From NCBI RefSeq assembly GCF_004340525.1, contig NZ_SLWX01000014.1:20776-84775 (forward strand): DNA of 64,000 bases, read 5' to 3'. This DNA comes from Chromatocurvus halotolerans (GTDB taxonomy: Bacteria; Pseudomonadota; Gammaproteobacteria; Pseudomonadales; Halieaceae). The notes under the pieces are model-generated. The model did not search any database, was not told the origin of the DNA, and worked only from the letters and a program-made list of their open reading frames with translations. The position numbers and the translations under genes were made by a program. Shown one piece after another: positions 36,599-45,661 of the stretch; the first letter of the stretch is position 1; the number at the start of each line of letters is the position of its first letter.

Positions 36599-37977
36599 TG
36601 GGAAAAGACAGCAACAAGCCACTACTGGTTGTGGAAGACGATAAAGGCCTGCAAAGCCAGCTCCGATGGGCTTTCGACGGCTACGACGTCGTCGCCGCCG
36701 GCGACCGCAGTGAAGCTATTGCCCTGCTGCGCCGCCACGAGCCCGGCGTCGTCCTGCTCGACCTCGGCCTGCCACCGGACCCGGGCGGCGTGACTGAAGG
36801 CCTCGCCACCCTCGGCGAGATACTGTCCCTGGCGCCGGAAACCAAAGTCATCGTGGTAACGGGCGACAATGACCGCAAGAATGCCGTCAAGGCCATTGCC
36901 GGCGGCGCCTATGACTTTCACCAGAAGCCTGCCGATGCCGAACTGCTGGCCATGCTGGTAAATCGCGCCCAGCACGTCTACGAGCTCGAAATCGAGAACC
37001 GGCGCCTGCAGAAGGCCGACCAGAAAGAGCCCCTGTCGGGCATCATCGCCACCAGCCCGGAAATGCTCAAGGTCTGCCGCACGGTGGAGAAGATCGCGCC
37101 CACCGACATTACCACCCTCCTCCTCGGTGCCTCAGGCACGGGTAAGGAGCGATTTGCCCGCGCCCTGCACGAGCTGAGCCCCCGCGCCGGCAAGAAAATG
37201 ATCGCCATCAACTGCGCTGCCATCCCGGAAAACCTGCTGGAGAGCGAGCTCTTCGGTTACGAGAAGGGTGCATTCACCGGTGCCAGTCAGACCACCCCCG
37301 GCAAGATTGAGTATGCCGATGGCGGCACCCTATTCCTGGACGAAATCGGCGACCTGCCCCAGGAACTGCAGTCCAAGCTGCTACGCTTCCTGCAGGAGCG
37401 AGTGGTGGAGCGCGTCGGCGGACGCAAGGAAATTCCGGTGGACGTGCGCATTATCTGCGCCACGCACCAGAATCTGGAGGAGCACATTACCGATGGCCGC
37501 TTCCGCGAGGATCTGTATTACCGCGTGAGCGAAATGACCATCAAGATCCCGGCGCTGAAGGATCGCACCGGTGACGCCCTCGTGCTGGCGAAGTCCTTCC
37601 TGTCGCGCTTTGCGGCCGAGCACGGCACCGGTGTGAAAGGCTTTGATGCATCCGCCACTGCAGCCATTGAGGCCTACGCCTGGCCGGGCAACGTGCGCGA
37701 GTTGGAGAGCCGCATCAAGCGTGCGGTGATCATGGCCGACGGCAGCCAGGTGTGTGCCGAGGACCTGGAGCTGGAAGATGTTGCGATAAACAGCGCAAAA
37801 GATCTGCCTCTGAACCTGCGTCAGGTACGCGAGACCGTCGAGCGGGAAACCATTCAGCGCGCCATGACCCATGCCGATGACAACGTGTCGGACGCGGCCA
37901 ATTTACTGGGAATCACGCGGCCAACGCTTTACTCAATGCTGGATAAATATGGCATGAAGGGCCGCAATGGCAACTAA
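36598..37977 (+). CDS. prsR: PEP-CTERM-system sigma54 response regulator PrsR
   Basis: 459 aa. The receiver domain has phospho-acceptor Asp55 (VVLLDLGLPP). The AAA+ domain has GASGTGKERFARAL (Walker A), EKGAFTGASQ (the sigma54-contact GAFTGA loop) and GGTLFLDEIGDLP (Walker B). The Fis-type helix-turn-helix is at the C-terminus (VSDAANLLGITRPTLYSML). It is therefore an activator of sigma54 promoters, partnered with PrsK. Candidate targets in this window are the GG-N10-GC promoters before prsT and the small gene at 61594. Confidence 0.95.
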   Translation: MGKDSNKPLLVVEDDKGLQSQLRWAFDGYDVVAAGDRSEAIALLRRHEPGVVLLDLGLPPDPGGVTEGLATLGEILSLAPETKVIVVTGDNDRKNAVKAIAGGAYDFHQKPADAELLAMLVNRAQHVYELEIENRRLQKADQKEPLSGIIATSPEMLKVCRTVEKIAPTDITTLLLGASGTGKERFARALHELSPRAGKKMIAINCAAIPENLLESELFGYEKGAFTGASQTTPGKIEYADGGTLFLDEIGDLPQELQSKLLRFLQERVVERVGGRKEIPVDVRIICATHQNLEEHITDGRFREDLYYRVSEMTIKIPALKDRTGDALVLAKSFLSRFAAEHGTGVKGFDASATAAIEAYAWPGNVRELESRIKRAVIMADGSQVCAEDLELEDVAINSAKDLPLNLRQVRETVERETIQRAMTHADDNVSDAANLLGITRPTLYSMLDKYGMKGRNGN

Positions 37978-37989
37978 GGTAATGGAATC

Positions 37990-38017
37990 AGGGGCGCGGT
38001 ATTCGCGCGTGCCCCCC
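37990..38017. terminator. Hairpin between convergent prsR and prsT
   Basis: GGGGCGCG and CGCGCGTGCCCC form an imperfect GC-rich hairpin in the 66-bp gap between the two convergent stops. No T-tract follows on either strand, so termination here is only suggested. Confidence 0.35.
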
Positions 38018-38043
38018 GAAACCAATAAACTCAAGCGTCGCAA

Positions 38044-40812
38044 CTAGCGCAGACTGTCCAGCAATTCACGCGCCTCTGCTTGCTGGGGAAAGGCCGCTCC
38101 CCCGGCCAGGCTTTCGAGGACACGTACCGCATCTGGGGTTAGACCTGCGTCAAGCAAGATCAACGCACGATGGTATTCAAGCTCGGGCCCCATCCGCTCA
38201 CCGCTACCCAATATCCGGTCACTCAGCATAAGCGCCTCTTCAACGTTCCCGAGCGAGCGCTGAACCATGGCAAGAGTGTCCAGCATCTGGATATCGCCCG
38301 ATGAATGTTCGACGGCTTTCTGCGCATAATCAAGGGCTTTTTCCGGCGCTGTTTCCCTGCTCAACCACGCAAGGTTATTCAGCACCGTGGGGTTTTCCGG
38401 TGCGGCAGCAAGAAGAATCTCATAGTGCTTGCGAGCCGCGTCGTTATTGCCAAGCACGAGTTCTCTGGCAGCCAATTCGTTTCGTATGACATTGTCATCC
38501 GGGTTGTCCTGCAACCAGTTTTCCAGAACTGCCTTCCCCTCCCTCGGCTCACCCTTCGCCCACTTGGCCGATGACAGGAGAAGCAAACTCGCTCTCCCCG
38601 GATTGGTGTCGAACAATCGCTGAAATAAGCGCTCTGCATCAGCCGGTCGTCCCTGCGCGAGCGCGAGCCGCCCCTCGATGGCCATTACCATGGGCTCTTC
38701 ACGAACGGCCGAGGGGAGCTTCTGAAGTTCGCTGAGTGCTCTATCGAGTTCTTCTTCGGCCAGCAGAATCTCCACGAAAAGCTTACGCAGCGCCACGTTA
38801 TCGGGCGCTGACACCAGGGCTTTTTCGACCAGTTCCGCTGCCTTCTGCGGACGACCATCGAGTTGCTCGATGCGCGCGACCTGCGCCAGCGTAGCAGGGT
38901 CTTCTGGACGTAACCTGAGCATCTGCCTGCCACTGGATGCGGCGGAGCTGGTTTCCTCCTGTGCCAGATAGCTTCTGGCCAGCAGCTGGTGCAGATCAAA
39001 CTCGTCGGGGTACTCCGCGCGAACGGCTTCCAGCAGCCGCGTTGCTTCCTGCGGCCGTTCCTGGCCCAACCGATAGCGAGCCAGTGCGAGACGTGGTTCC
39101 AGAGCTGAGCCATCCGCTGTCACTGCCTGTTCCAGCGCGGCAACCATTGCGGCCATATCTCCCGCCTGCTCCTCAAGCACCGCAAGATTCATCAGGGTTC
39201 TCGCGTCTCCAGGATGGGCCTTGAGCGCCGCGTTAAAATACGCCCGGCCCTCATCGAACCGGCCGGCACGTAATGCAAGGATCGCGAGCCCGCTATTTGC
39301 GGCAATATTTCCAGAATCATTGGCGGTGACCGCTTCAAAAAGCTTTTTCGCCTTCGCCTCATCGCCCAGCTGTAACGCCACGCCTGCAGCGAAAGCTCGT
39401 GATCGATCTTGATCTTTGGCAACAGTGAGATATTCAGCGACTGCATCGCGCGCAGACCTCCCGTCGCCCTGAGCGAGATACAGTTCGATAAGCCGCTCCC
39501 GAAGCGACATATTCCCGGGATCCATTGCCACCGCCTGCTTCAGGCCCTGGGTTCCGACTTCAGCTTCACCCGACATCAGCTGGGCCGCACCGAGCCCCGC
39601 ACGATCCTGTGCGGAGTCTGGCAACAAGGCTGCAACCTCCTGATATACCTGTGCACTTTCCGCATACTGGCCCTGAGAGGCCAGCGCCATCGCTAAAATA
39701 CGCATTGCCGCTATATTCATACTATTCTCCTTGAGCACTTCGCGCGCCATTCGCTCAGCAGAGCGCGGGTCATCCTGACGCAGGGTGAGGCTGGCGAGTT
39801 GCAGGCGCGCAGGCACGTTGCCTGGCTGATCTCTCACAAGCTTCGTCAGCTGACGCTGGCCTGTTGCAAGATTACCTTGTTGAATATTAGCGGTGGCCGC
39901 AATGTAAAGCGTAGCGGCGTGATTTGGCAGAACGCTCAGCACCTGAGACAAGGCCTGCAGTCCCTCCTCGTACCTACCCGCCTCGACAAGCATACGACCT
40001 CGGGAAAAGTTTACGCCCGGATGGTCCGGCATCACCTTCTCAAGCTCGGCAAGCCTTTTACTCGCTGCATCAGTATCGCCGAGCTCGATGAGAGAAAGGA
40101 CTAAACGAAGCCGCTCCGTCATGCGGAATGGGTTAATGTCAGCGGCTTTTGCATACCACTGCGCAGCGCTGGCAAAGTCTTTCTCGAAACGCGCGACATC
40201 GGCCCGAAGGCTCCAGGCTTCATCATTCTCCGGAAACGCTTCCGTCACGCGCGCCAGAATTTCAGCACCGTCGAAGGTGCCCGATCCCTCACGCAGCAGA
40301 AGCAATGCCTCAGTGACCTGCACGTAGGGATTATCGCCGTCTATGCTGAGCGCCCGATCCAGGGCCTCGCGCGCGGCGTCGAAATCCCCATTCAAAGAGT
40401 GGGCACGGGCCACCGCTGCCTGGTAGCGTGCATCTTCTGATCCCGGAGGACTTTCGCCGGCCTGTGCCGCAAGCAGCGATCCGGTTTCGCCCAGTTCCGC
40501 ACGGGCCTGTGCGTAACGCACGTGGCTTTCAATACCCCCCTGATTTTCGACAGCACGACGGAACTCAGTGACGGCGGCTGCCGGATCGCGCTGGCGCATG
40601 TAGGCTTCTCCGAGCAGCAGCCGTGCCGCGCCACTGTCCGGATTTTTCTGCAGCGCGGTTTTGATATCCACCGTGGCCGCATTGATGTTGCCAGCTTCCA
40701 GGGCGGTGCTGGCACGGGCAAGTAGCTCCTGTTCTGTCTCGGGTGAAGAGCAGGCACCTAGAAATGCGACCGTGAGGCAGGCGAGCAGAACGGCGGTGAT
40801 GCGCGGACGCAT
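38044..40812 (-). CDS. prsT: XrtA/PEP-CTERM TPR-repeat lipoprotein PrsT (copy 1)
   Basis: 922 aa. A lipoprotein signal ends in FLGAC (Cys21); the rest is roughly 20 tetratricopeptide repeats. TALEAGNINAATVDIKTALQ and GEAYMRQRDPAAAVTEFRRAVE are the opening repeats of the TIGR02917 family. It is expected to be attached to the outer or inner membrane on the periplasmic side and to scaffold EPS assembly. The DNA is noticeably less GC-rich than prsT copy 2 at 48999. A sigma54-type promoter lies about 60-80 bp upstream. Confidence 0.92.
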   Translation of the reverse strand: MRPRITAVLLACLTVAFLGACSSPETEQELLARASTALEAGNINAATVDIKTALQKNPDSGAARLLLGEAYMRQRDPAAAVTEFRRAVENQGGIESHVRYAQARAELGETGSLLAAQAGESPPGSEDARYQAAVARAHSLNGDFDAAREALDRALSIDGDNPYVQVTEALLLLREGSGTFDGAEILARVTEAFPENDEAWSLRADVARFEKDFASAAQWYAKAADINPFRMTERLRLVLSLIELGDTDAASKRLAELEKVMPDHPGVNFSRGRMLVEAGRYEEGLQALSQVLSVLPNHAATLYIAATANIQQGNLATGQRQLTKLVRDQPGNVPARLQLASLTLRQDDPRSAERMAREVLKENSMNIAAMRILAMALASQGQYAESAQVYQEVAALLPDSAQDRAGLGAAQLMSGEAEVGTQGLKQAVAMDPGNMSLRERLIELYLAQGDGRSARDAVAEYLTVAKDQDRSRAFAAGVALQLGDEAKAKKLFEAVTANDSGNIAANSGLAILALRAGRFDEGRAYFNAALKAHPGDARTLMNLAVLEEQAGDMAAMVAALEQAVTADGSALEPRLALARYRLGQERPQEATRLLEAVRAEYPDEFDLHQLLARSYLAQEETSSAASSGRQMLRLRPEDPATLAQVARIEQLDGRPQKAAELVEKALVSAPDNVALRKLFVEILLAEEELDRALSELQKLPSAVREEPMVMAIEGRLALAQGRPADAERLFQRLFDTNPGRASLLLLSSAKWAKGEPREGKAVLENWLQDNPDDNVIRNELAARELVLGNNDAARKHYEILLAAAPENPTVLNNLAWLSRETAPEKALDYAQKAVEHSSGDIQMLDTLAMVQRSLGNVEEALMLSDRILGSGERMGPELEYHRALILLDAGLTPDAVRVLESLAGGAAFPQQAEARELLDSLR

Positions 40813-40873
40813 AGGACTTCCTTTACGGAGAGGCTGTTATCATGAGACTAAATCATCCGACATAGCGTTCCAA

Positions 40874-40889
40874 CGCAATACTCGCCCCA
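40874..40889 (-). promoter_or_regulatory. Sigma54 promoter candidate for prsT
   Basis: On the minus strand TGGGGCGAGTATTGCG has GG and GC separated by exactly 10 nt and matches TGG..CGR...TTGC of the -24/-12 consensus. The implied start site is about 50 nt before the prsT ATG. A CGTGA-N6-TCACG palindrome (40900-40915) lies directly upstream. The window encodes a sigma54 activator (PrsR). Confidence 0.6.
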
Positions 40890-40899
40890 TCTGCCAGGA

Positions 40900-40915
40900 C
40901 GTGAGGGCGGTCACG
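40900..40915. promoter_or_regulatory. CGTGA-N6-TCACG palindrome before prsT
   Basis: CGTGAGGGCGGTCACG is a perfect 5+5 palindrome with the same spacing as the TGTGA-N6-TCACA sites elsewhere in the window. It overlaps the stop codon of the upstream acyltransferase and lies just upstream of the -24 element. Confidence 0.45.
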
Positions 40916-41744
40916 CGACGCGTGAGACGGCGCCCTGTGTGGCGCTAACGCCCCGCGAACCCGCTTCCGCCGTCTGACGGGTCATGGACTCACCAGGATA
41001 GAGAACATCAATGAACTGCGCCTTCACGGCATCGTAGCAAAGCCGGAGGTCATCAGGGATATCCCGAACCAGGTCATTGATATTTGCGTAGTAAGGTGCC
41101 CGCACGCCCCGAAACTGGAAATCCTCACCGACACGTTGAAACTGAACGCCGATACGCCCGAGAATTTTTGGCAGAAACGGCTCCATAATGGCAAACAGGT
41201 TGGGCCGAGACTGAATGTCGGCCACTGCCGCCGAGGCCAGGAACAGCGCGACGGCGATCAGCGGGAAGGTGCGGCGCTCTTCGTCGTTGAACAGAAAAGA
41301 GTCGTGGGCACCGAACTGGCTTGCGTCTTCCCCGCGACGACGCCGAAATGCCCCGTCGACCGCGAGCCGCGATATCTCGCAGATTTCGCCGCGCGTCTGG
41401 TCGAAACGGCGCATGAAGTCCGCATCGATCGCCCCCCCGCTATGCAGTTCCATCGGCAGGCGGTTATCGCCTTCCACGAACACCAGCCGCACACAACCCG
41501 CCGGGCGGCCTGTCTCCTTGTGCGTGACAAGGCAATGGGCCGACTGGTTATCGAACTCATCCGTTTCCTGCCGGTCTAGAAACGCTTCTATTGGCTCGTA
41601 GCCGAATTCCTCGCAGTAGACGCGGTAGCGCACCGCATAGACTGCCTCTTTCTCAGCCGGCGTGAGTGCCAGGGACAGCTCAAAATACCGCGCAAACTCC
41701 ATGAACAATGAGGACGTTCCCGCCGACTCTGTTTCGCTGCCCAT
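40911..41744 (-). CDS. PEP-CTERM/exosortase-associated acyltransferase (copy 1)
   Basis: 277 aa, LuxI/FeeM-like N-acyltransferase fold (TIGR03694-type). YAVRYRVYCEEFGYEP near residue 41, VRLVFVEGDNRLPME, and EICEISRLAVDGAFRRR are the conserved motifs (aromatic/acidic residues of the acyl-donor site). Such enzymes use acyl-ACP or acyl-CoA to acylate an amino acid or similar amine; the product here is unknown. The first residues are variable, so the start could be 45 bp further in. It is divergent from its paralogue at 41994. Confidence 0.88.
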   Translation of the reverse strand: MGSETESAGTSSLFMEFARYFELSLALTPAEKEAVYAVRYRVYCEEFGYEPIEAFLDRQETDEFDNQSAHCLVTHKETGRPAGCVRLVFVEGDNRLPMELHSGGAIDADFMRRFDQTRGEICEISRLAVDGAFRRRRGEDASQFGAHDSFLFNDEERRTFPLIAVALFLASAAVADIQSRPNLFAIMEPFLPKILGRIGVQFQRVGEDFQFRGVRAPYYANINDLVRDIPDDLRLCYDAVKAQFIDVLYPGESMTRQTAEAGSRGVSATQGAVSRVA

Positions 41745-41933
41745 GCTTTGCCCCTACGCCGGATTACGGCATTTTAACCTTCAATGTAGAGCTTACTCCG
41801 GCGCTCCCGGTGAGTAAACCAGGGACAGCGGTGGTTTGGCGCCATAGTCTCAGCGCAAGTGCCAGCTAGCGACATGCCCCCAACTACTACAGGTTTAGCA
41901 GCAAGTTCGTGGATTTTTTGTGCCAATCATGCA

Positions 41934-41961
41934 TTGCACTGAGTTTTAAATCGCATAAACT
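41934..41961 (+). promoter_or_regulatory. Sigma70-type promoter candidate for acyltransferase copy 2
   Basis: TTGCAC and TAAACT are separated by 16 bp, ending one base into a CRP-like palindrome. The start site would fall inside the palindrome, so a bound factor would be expected to repress rather than activate. The 249-bp divergent gap otherwise contains a TGGCAC box (minus strand, 41920-41925) without a proper -12 partner. Confidence 0.4.
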
Positions 41962-41976
41962 GTGACGCACATCACA
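41961..41976. promoter_or_regulatory. TGTGA-N6-TCACA palindrome between the acyltransferases
   Basis: TGTGACGCACATCACA matches the CRP-type consensus at all ten positions, 17 bp before the ATG of acyltransferase copy 2. It is one of at least three such palindromes near EPS gene starts in this window. Confidence 0.6.
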
Positions 41977-41993
41977 CAATTTCAGCGCAACCC

Positions 41994-42794
41994 ATGCGTG
42001 TACTTCACATTCTGCACCCAACCCCGGAGTGCCTGCCAGTGACAGTGTCCTTATCCAACGATATTTTCGATGACTTTTTTCATCAATTCACCGTGGAGCC
42101 GGTCGTATCGCGCGCGCAAATGCGCGAGGTTGGCCGCCTTCGCCACCACGTTTACTGTGAGGAATTCGCTTATGAGCCGCCACGACCCAGCGGTATCGAG
42201 GCTGACCAGCATGATGGACACTCACTGCACTGCCTGGTGAGGCATAACCGCAGCGGCACGCCTGCGGGCTGCGTGAGGTTGATATGCGCCTCCGAAGAGC
42301 ACACTCTCGCGCTGGAGGATTACTGCCTGCCTGCGATGCACCTGGATCACATGAGCGCCCTCAGTGAGCGCAGGCACGCACTGTGCGAATTCTCCCGACT
42401 TGCCGTGGCGCCCGGTTTCCGCATCCGCAGACGCCTGGGCGACAGCGCGGTACAGACCGGGGTTCCCGCGGAGTGCCTCGACGACGAACGCGCCTGTTAC
42501 CCACTGGTCACCACGGCCACCTTTCTCGCCGCGTTTGCCACTGCTGATACCGTTGGCCGCTCGAACGTTTTCGGGATGATGGAGGCGTCCCTGCCCCGCC
42601 TCCTGCGCCGCGCAGGGATCGCTGTGCAACCCGCAGGGGACTTCATGGACTACCACGGGCGTCGCGCGCCACATTTTGTCACCGTGGAGGAGGCCGTTTC
42701 CGGGATGCGCCCAGAGGTGCGACAGCTATATGAGCGCATCCACGATGCGGTATCCGCAAACCCGGTCGTCTCCGGCACCGCCGCCGTCGCCTGA
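41994..42794 (+). CDS. PEP-CTERM/exosortase-associated acyltransferase (copy 2)
   Basis: 266 aa, paralogue of the 40911 protein: LRHHVYCEEFAYEP, AGCVRLICASEEHTLALE and LCEFSRLAVAPGFRIRR align with the same LuxI/FeeM-like motifs, although overall identity is low. SLSNDIFDDFFHQF near residue 19 is the usual family N-terminus, so GTG 42045 may be the real start rather than ATG 41994. It is transcribed away from copy 1. Substrates are unknown; two enzymes suggest two acylated products or an acyl donor pair. Confidence 0.82.
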   Translation: MRVLHILHPTPECLPVTVSLSNDIFDDFFHQFTVEPVVSRAQMREVGRLRHHVYCEEFAYEPPRPSGIEADQHDGHSLHCLVRHNRSGTPAGCVRLICASEEHTLALEDYCLPAMHLDHMSALSERRHALCEFSRLAVAPGFRIRRRLGDSAVQTGVPAECLDDERACYPLVTTATFLAAFATADTVGRSNVFGMMEASLPRLLRRAGIAVQPAGDFMDYHGRRAPHFVTVEEAVSGMRPEVRQLYERIHDAVSANPVVSGTAAVA

Positions 42795-42856
42795 CGATGG
42801 CCCGGGCGTCAGCGCTCAGCGCGAGTGAACATACCGCAGACGGGTAAGCGGCGGTG

Positions 42857-42885
42857 TTCGCAATGCGCCTTGACCTCCGTATACT
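42857..42885 (+). promoter_or_regulatory. Sigma70-type promoter candidate before the LolA-like gene
   Basis: TTCGCA and TATACT are separated by 17 bp, with the implied start site about 25 nt before ATG 42916. The -35 box is weak. The 121-bp gap holds nothing else that I can identify. Confidence 0.35.
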
Positions 42886-42915
42886 CGGCGATACACGGAA
42901 AAAGGCGATGACAGC

Positions 42916-43746
42916 ATGACCAGAGCGGAAAGCCGCCCGTCCCATGACACCGCGTGCCGCAGCACGTGGCTGTTTTTATCGGTCTGTCTTTTTTGCCTGC
43001 CAGTGACGGGCAGCGACCTCACGGGAGACGAGCTCGCACGCAATGTCTACGAGCGGGCGGATGGGCAGGATGCCGTTATCGCCGGCAGTATGACGCTGCA
43101 GGGCGAAAACAGCCGGATGCGGGTACGCCGGACCTACACCTATCAGCTTGAGGGTGAAAACGGCAATAACAGGGCCCTGATTCGCTTTACCGAGCCCGGC
43201 AATATTGCCGAGACGGGGCTGCTGGTCCACAACCACGCGGATGGCGACAGCGATCAGTGGCTCTATCTGCCGGCGGCGAAACGGGTGCGGCGGATCAGCA
43301 GCGACAATCTCGGTGGCAGCTTCGTGCAGTCCGACCTGTACTTCGAGGATCTGCAGGACCGCAGGCCGGAAGAGGACACCCACATTTACCTGGGCACGGA
43401 GGAGATGGCTGGCTCGCAGGTCCACAAGCTGGAAAGCATCCCCGTTGACGCCTCGAGTTCAGCCTACACCCGCCGCATCAGCTGGATACATCCCCAGACC
43501 CTGGTTCCGGTGCGCATCGATTTTTTCAAGGGCAGCGAGACTCCCATCAAGCGCTTCGAGGTGCTGCGCATCGAGAACATACAGGGCTACTGGACAGTGA
43601 TGGCGAGCAGGATGACCACGCTGCGATCGGGCCACCAGACGCTCATGCAGGTGGATGCCATCACCTACGATCAGGCCCTGCCGGAGGATCTGTTCAGCAT
43701 TCGTGCCCTCTCGGACGTGTTCTACGAGCGCGAGTTCCGGGAGTAG
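42916..43746 (+). CDS. LolA-like outer-membrane lipoprotein-sorting protein
   Basis: 276 aa. A signal peptide precedes the mature start near SDLTGDELARNVYERADGQDA. GSMTLQGENSRMRVRRTYTY, DSDQWLYLPAAKRVRRISSDNLGGSF and GSDLYFEDL-like segments are typical of the LolA-like (PF17131-type) proteins that accompany MMPL/RND transporters. It is a periplasmic protein that probably shuttles a lipid. It lies 7 bp before the barrel gene and is the first gene of a three-gene unit with the MMPL transporter. Confidence 0.85.
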   Translation: MTRAESRPSHDTACRSTWLFLSVCLFCLPVTGSDLTGDELARNVYERADGQDAVIAGSMTLQGENSRMRVRRTYTYQLEGENGNNRALIRFTEPGNIAETGLLVHNHADGDSDQWLYLPAAKRVRRISSDNLGGSFVQSDLYFEDLQDRRPEEDTHIYLGTEEMAGSQVHKLESIPVDASSSAYTRRISWIHPQTLVPVRIDFFKGSETPIKRFEVLRIENIQGYWTVMASRMTTLRSGHQTLMQVDAITYDQALPEDLFSIRALSDVFYEREFRE

Positions 43747-43753
43747 CAGCGCC

Positions 43754-45661
43754 ATGACCCTTCTGCGCAACACGGCACTGTTTGCGCCTCTGGCCTTCCT
43801 GTTCACGTCCGCTGCGATGGCCGCCAGTACCACGGTAAGCCAGGTGGCTATATCGGGAACCGGAAACGAAGCCGTTTTCCGCTTTACCGTCTCCGCGGAA
43901 ACGCCCGTCCGCACTTTCATGCTGTCCGAACCGCTGCGCGCAGTAATTGACCTGTCGGATGCCTCACTCAGCGCCTCGGACGTGTTCTACCCCGCGGCAA
44001 ACCAGGGACCGGTGCAGGGATTCCGGCATGGCCGCCAGGCCGATGGCCGCCTGCGGCTGGTTCTGGACCTGAGCGAACCTGTCGTGATGAAGAGACTGGC
44101 CGATCAGCCGCTCGCCGACAATGCGCAGAGGCTGTCTTTCCAGATTCTTGCCACAGACGCCACACTGGATGTGGCTGCGCGGGCTGCACCCGAGAAAACG
44201 GCACCTGCTGCCGCCACGCAGGACAAGAATGAGCCGGTTGCAGATAATGGCGATGGCGATGGCAGGGCCGGACCCGCTGATAGCGGTACCCTGAGTACCG
44301 ATGTCATTGACGACGACGCGTCCGGGACGGCCCCGGCAACCACCTTTGTCTTCGGCGGCACCCCTGAAACTAGCCCCGCCGGCCCGGCCGCCGGCGCCGC
44401 CTCCCCGGGCGAATGGGATCTGCAGCTGCATCGCGGCCTGGTGGAAAGCGGATTTCTGTACGACGACGCGCGGCCGGCAGATGCCGTCGCCAACCTCCAG
44501 TTCATTACCAGCGCCACCCGGACGCTGCAGAACGGTCTCGAAATCCGCCTCGGTGCCCGCATCGACGGGCAGTACGAAACCGGCGGCAGCGACAGCCTGC
44601 AGCACCTGGAAGTGGAATACGATGAAAGCTGGCTGCGCTATCGCGCCGACGATTGGCGATTTACCGTGGGCACGCAGAAAATCATCTGGGGCCGCAGCGA
44701 CGAGATTGCGCCAACAGATCGTCTCAGCACCCAGGACTTTACCCGGCTTCTTCTCGACCAGCGCGCAGACCGGCGTCGCGCGAATCCGGCGGTACGCCTG
44801 GAGTGGTTCGGGGAGGGCTGGAATGCCGATTTTGTCTGGCTGCCTATTTTTCGTGAAGGCGAGCTGCCACAGCGCGACAGCCTGTGGTACCCGGTGGATG
44901 CCGACTCCGGCAGCATTCTCGGCCTGCCCGATGCCCCGCAGCTCTCGGCGCTGGTCGGCAACGCCACGTTTAACGAGGGCGCATCCGGAGACGGCGGTGG
45001 TGGCATTCGCATGAACCGCTTCGGGCGCGGCGTCGACTACGCGTTTTCCCTGCAGCGGGTGCGCAACTCCCAGCCCTATTTCCGCCTCGACGAGTCCCTG
45101 CGCCAGGCGCTGCTGGCGGGTACCGGCCCGATGCCGGGTGCGGCCTCGCCGCCCCTGGCCTTCGATGCAGTATATCCGCGCTCCTGGGTGGTCGGCGGCG
45201 ATGCCGGCTTTGCGCTGGATGCCTGGACCTTCCGCGTCGAGGCGTCCTGGTCCAGCGACATGCCGGTCACGCGGGAAAACCTGGCCTTCGATACGGTGTC
45301 TGCCTGGCACTGGCTGTTGGGCGCCGAGACCTTTCCCGGCGATGGCGACCTTCGACTCACGGTACAGATCGCCGGCATGCAGATGCAGGATGCCGGCGCC
45401 ATTCTGGACCAGGATTCCACACTCACCCTGCTGGGTGAGGTCACCGCGCCCTTCGCCGCCAACCGCTGGCGCGCCAACCTGCGCTACTGGATTGGCGTTG
45501 AGCAGAAGGAGACCTACCTCAACCCCGAACTTGTCTGGACCGCCATGGAGCCACATGAATTCTACCTGGGCATGCACCTCTTTGACGGCAAGAGCCGAAC
45601 CATCGGCGGCTTTTACGAGGCGCGCGACATGATTGTTCTCGGCTGGCGCGGTCGCTTCTGA
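43754..45661 (+). CDS. AMIN-domain/outer-membrane beta-barrel fusion
   Basis: 635 aa. A signal peptide (FAPLAFLFTSAAMA) is followed by an AMIN-like domain (about residues 25-135; FMLSEPLRAVIDLSDASLSAS and GRLRLVLDLSEPV). Then a low-complexity Ala/Asp linker (135-210) leads to a DUF1302-like barrel (about 210-635; GTQKIIWGRSDEIAPTDRLS, ending in WRGRF). The AMIN domain usually binds peptidoglycan or the envelope, so this barrel may be anchored to the cell wall. ATG 43754 follows the LolA-like stop by 7 bp; the last base overlaps the transporter start. Confidence 0.75.
   Translation: MTLLRNTALFAPLAFLFTSAAMAASTTVSQVAISGTGNEAVFRFTVSAETPVRTFMLSEPLRAVIDLSDASLSASDVFYPAANQGPVQGFRHGRQADGRLRLVLDLSEPVVMKRLADQPLADNAQRLSFQILATDATLDVAARAAPEKTAPAAATQDKNEPVADNGDGDGRAGPADSGTLSTDVIDDDASGTAPATTFVFGGTPETSPAGPAAGAASPGEWDLQLHRGLVESGFLYDDARPADAVANLQFITSATRTLQNGLEIRLGARIDGQYETGGSDSLQHLEVEYDESWLRYRADDWRFTVGTQKIIWGRSDEIAPTDRLSTQDFTRLLLDQRADRRRANPAVRLEWFGEGWNADFVWLPIFREGELPQRDSLWYPVDADSGSILGLPDAPQLSALVGNATFNEGASGDGGGGIRMNRFGRGVDYAFSLQRVRNSQPYFRLDESLRQALLAGTGPMPGAASPPLAFDAVYPRSWVVGGDAGFALDAWTFRVEASWSSDMPVTRENLAFDTVSAWHWLLGAETFPGDGDLRLTVQIAGMQMQDAGAILDQDSTLTLLGEVTAPFAANRWRANLRYWIGVEQKETYLNPELVWTAMEPHEFYLGMHLFDGKSRTIGGFYEARDMIVLGWRGRF

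Noticed and set aside
38044..40812. Periodic protein repeats considered as a DNA repeat or CRISPR array
   Set aside because: The periodicity is that of degenerate 34-residue TPR units; no identical DNA repeats with spacers were seen here or elsewhere in the window.
41910..41925. TGGCAC box as a sigma54 promoter for acyltransferase copy 1
   Set aside because: The -24 half is perfect but the -12 GC is replaced by CC, and the leader would be about 150 nt long.
42837..42885. GG-N10-GC match before the LolA-like gene
   Set aside because: Only the invariant dinucleotides match; the rest of both sigma54 half-sites is wrong.
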